Positions 5,204 through 6,380 of a stretch of DNA of 6,380 bases are shown one piece after another. The stretch covers positions 1 through 6,380 of the forward strand of contig JAHAWW010000156.1 in NCBI GenBank assembly GCA_018383375.1, given 5' to 3'. The DNA is from Prevotellamassilia sp. (GTDB taxonomy: Bacteria > Bacteroidota > Bacteroidia > Bacteroidales > Bacteroidaceae). A model generated the notes under the pieces. The model made no database searches, had not been told where the DNA came from, and saw only the letters and a program-made list of their open reading frames with translations. Position numbers and translations under genes: made by a program. Numbering within the stretch: position 1 is the first letter of the stretch; each line of letters opens with the position of its first letter.

Positions 5204-6229
5204 ATGAAAAAAACAACCAAGCGTAGGATTCTTTGGTCGGTGACGGCTATCGTTGTGGTTCTCGGACTGTTTTTCGGCTACGGTTTGCTGAGTCGTTTTG
5301 CCCAGTCGCCGTCTCAGACTTTTGTTTATATCGACGCCGACGACACGGCCGACTCCGTCTACGTCAAACTGCGTCCTCACACTTCGTCGTTTCGTCTCTT
5401 TGTGGTCAAAGCCCTGGGCACACTTGTGGGCTATCCTTCACGAGTGGGAGCGGGGCGTTACGACGTGGGTAGCGGCCAGTCTTCACTCACCGTCTTGCGC
5501 CGTCTGCGCTCACACCGCCAGACTGCCGTCACGCTCAACATTCCTTCAGTCCACACCATGAACCAGTTGGCCGGCAAGCTCTCGCGTGTGTTGCAGCCCG
5601 ACTCTGCCACGTGGAGCCGAGCCTTTGCCGACACCGCCTTGTTGAGTCAAAACGGCCTCACCCCTCAAACCTTGCCTTGTGTCTTCCTCACGCAGCAGTA
5701 TGACGTCTATTGGGACGTGACGCCAGAGGCATTTATTGCCAAGATGGTGGGCGAAAGTAAAAAATATTGGACCAAGGAGCGTTGCCGGCAGGCTGAGCAA
5801 CAAGGATTGACGCCGCAAGACGTGGTGACGTTGGCCTCTATCGTCGACCGCGAGACGAGTGCCGTGAAAGAGATGCCGCGTGTGGCCGGAATGTATTTGG
5901 GACGTTTGCGCAAGGGCATGCGCCTGCAAGCCGACCCCACGGTGAAATTTGCCTTAGGCCGCTTCGACCTGCGTCGCATCACCTACGAACACTTGGAGTG
6001 CCCCAGTCCCTACAACACCTATCGCCACGAGGGTCTGCCGCCCGGCCCCATCTGTTTGCCCTCGATGGTCGCCGTCGAGGCCGTCTTGAAGGCCGAGCGT
6101 CATGACTATATTTATATGTGTGCCAATCCTGATTTTTCGGGCACTCATCTTTTTGCCAAGACCTACGAGGAACATTTGGCCAATGCCGCAGCCTATGCCC
6201 GTGCGCTCGATGAGCGTGGCATCCATTGA
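5204..6229 (+). CDS. mltG: Endolytic murein transglycosylase MltG
   Basis: The 341-residue product matches the length of MltG (YceG family, about 340 in E. coli), which cleaves nascent glycan strands of peptidoglycan on the outer face of the inner membrane and sets chain length. A basic N terminus (MKKTTKRR) precedes one hydrophobic helix at about 9-31, with the rest facing the periplasm. A LysM-like subdomain likely spans about 38-105. The catalytic domain includes ASIVDRETS with Glu217 as the expected catalytic acid, GMRLQADPTVKFALG at 238-252 and YNTYRHEGLPPGPI at 270-283, all hallmark motifs. The segment FLTQQYDVYW (161-170) departs from the usual FxP(D/N)TY. The ATG at 5204 was chosen because it gives the membrane anchor directly; extension to a TTG at 5117 would contain the promoter. 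It is divergent from the acyl-CoA ligase and appears to be transcribed alone within the window. Confidence 0.95.
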   Translation: MKKTTKRRILWSVTAIVVVLGLFFGYGLLSRFAQSPSQTFVYIDADDTADSVYVKLRPHTSSFRLFVVKALGTLVGYPSRVGAGRYDVGSGQSSLTVLRRLRSHRQTAVTLNIPSVHTMNQLAGKLSRVLQPDSATWSRAFADTALLSQNGLTPQTLPCVFLTQQYDVYWDVTPEAFIAKMVGESKKYWTKERCRQAEQQGLTPQDVVTLASIVDRETSAVKEMPRVAGMYLGRLRKGMRLQADPTVKFALGRFDLRRITYEHLECPSPYNTYRHEGLPPGPICLPSMVAVEAVLKAERHDYIYMCANPDFSGTHLFAKTYEEHLANAAAYARALDERGIH

Positions 6230-6380
6230 GTGGTACGGCAGACGGCCCTCGGGATGTGTGACATGCGGCAAAAGATAGGGCTTTGTAGGCTTATGAATTG
6301 TTCAAAATCGGCCGTTTGTCTGACAAAAAGTGGCCGGAAGTAGTCCAAAAAACTTCGCCGTGGCCGATACTATGTCTTAA
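6230..6380. other. Region after mltG without a recognisable gene
   Basis: These 151 nt show no reading frame of substance on either strand and no clear TAnnTTTG promoter. A modest stem, CGGCC/GGCCG (6309-6313 with 6332-6336), encloses TTTG/CAAA and could be part of a transcript end, but no T-run follows. TGGCCG occurs at 6331-6336 and again at 6361-6366. The next gene, if any, begins outside the window. Confidence 0.5.

Noticed and set aside
5029..5220. N-terminal extension of the acyl-CoA ligase by 64 codons
   Set aside because: The added residues do not resemble the family, and the DNA contains the ligase -7 element and the mltG promoter.

Overview
The window looks like an ordinary chromosomal stretch from a Bacteroidales bacterium, plausibly a Prevotellaceae member with roughly balanced GC. 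The lineage call rests on four things: promoters of the Bacteroidota TAnnTTTG (-7) type, A/T-rich translation starts without obvious Shine-Dalgarno sequences, a Bacteroidota-style HU protein (RNISKNTT instead of the usual RNPxTG arm), and the tiny AURKAIP1/COX24-domain protein located between HU and an RNase E/G gene. I see no mobile element, CRISPR array, tRNA or rRNA.

Layout. Positions 1-652 (+): the last 45 codons of transketolase, followed after a 79-nt gap by rpiB. Both enzymes act in the non-oxidative pentose phosphate pathway and are probably co-transcribed. Positions 724-3035 (+): a good promoter leads into an HU-like DNA-binding protein, a 29-residue very basic protein resembling a ribosomal small-subunit protein (too short for routine ORF calling), and a 527-residue RNase E/G family endoribonuclease. 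A 240-nt leader containing nested palindromes precedes the RNase gene. This cluster combines nucleoid structure, ribosome and RNA decay functions. Positions 3081-3134: a strong stem-loop with T/A tracts on both sides, which should terminate both the RNase transcript and the convergent transcript coming from the right.

Positions 3352-5028 (-): a 558-residue AMP-forming long-chain acyl-CoA ligase. Positions 5029-5203: a compact divergent intergenic region with one -7 element for each direction. Positions 5204-6229 (+): an MltG-type endolytic murein transglycosylase with an N-terminal membrane anchor. Positions 6230-6380 contain no gene I can support.

Most of the window is housekeeping. I found no convincing new biological system. 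The points that deserve a second look are the nested inverted repeats ahead of the RNase gene, the very small basic protein, the HU lacking the intercalating proline, the unusual C-terminal lysine motif of the acyl-CoA ligase, a degenerate motif in MltG, and a cluster of CAATCAC repeats between the two convergent genes.
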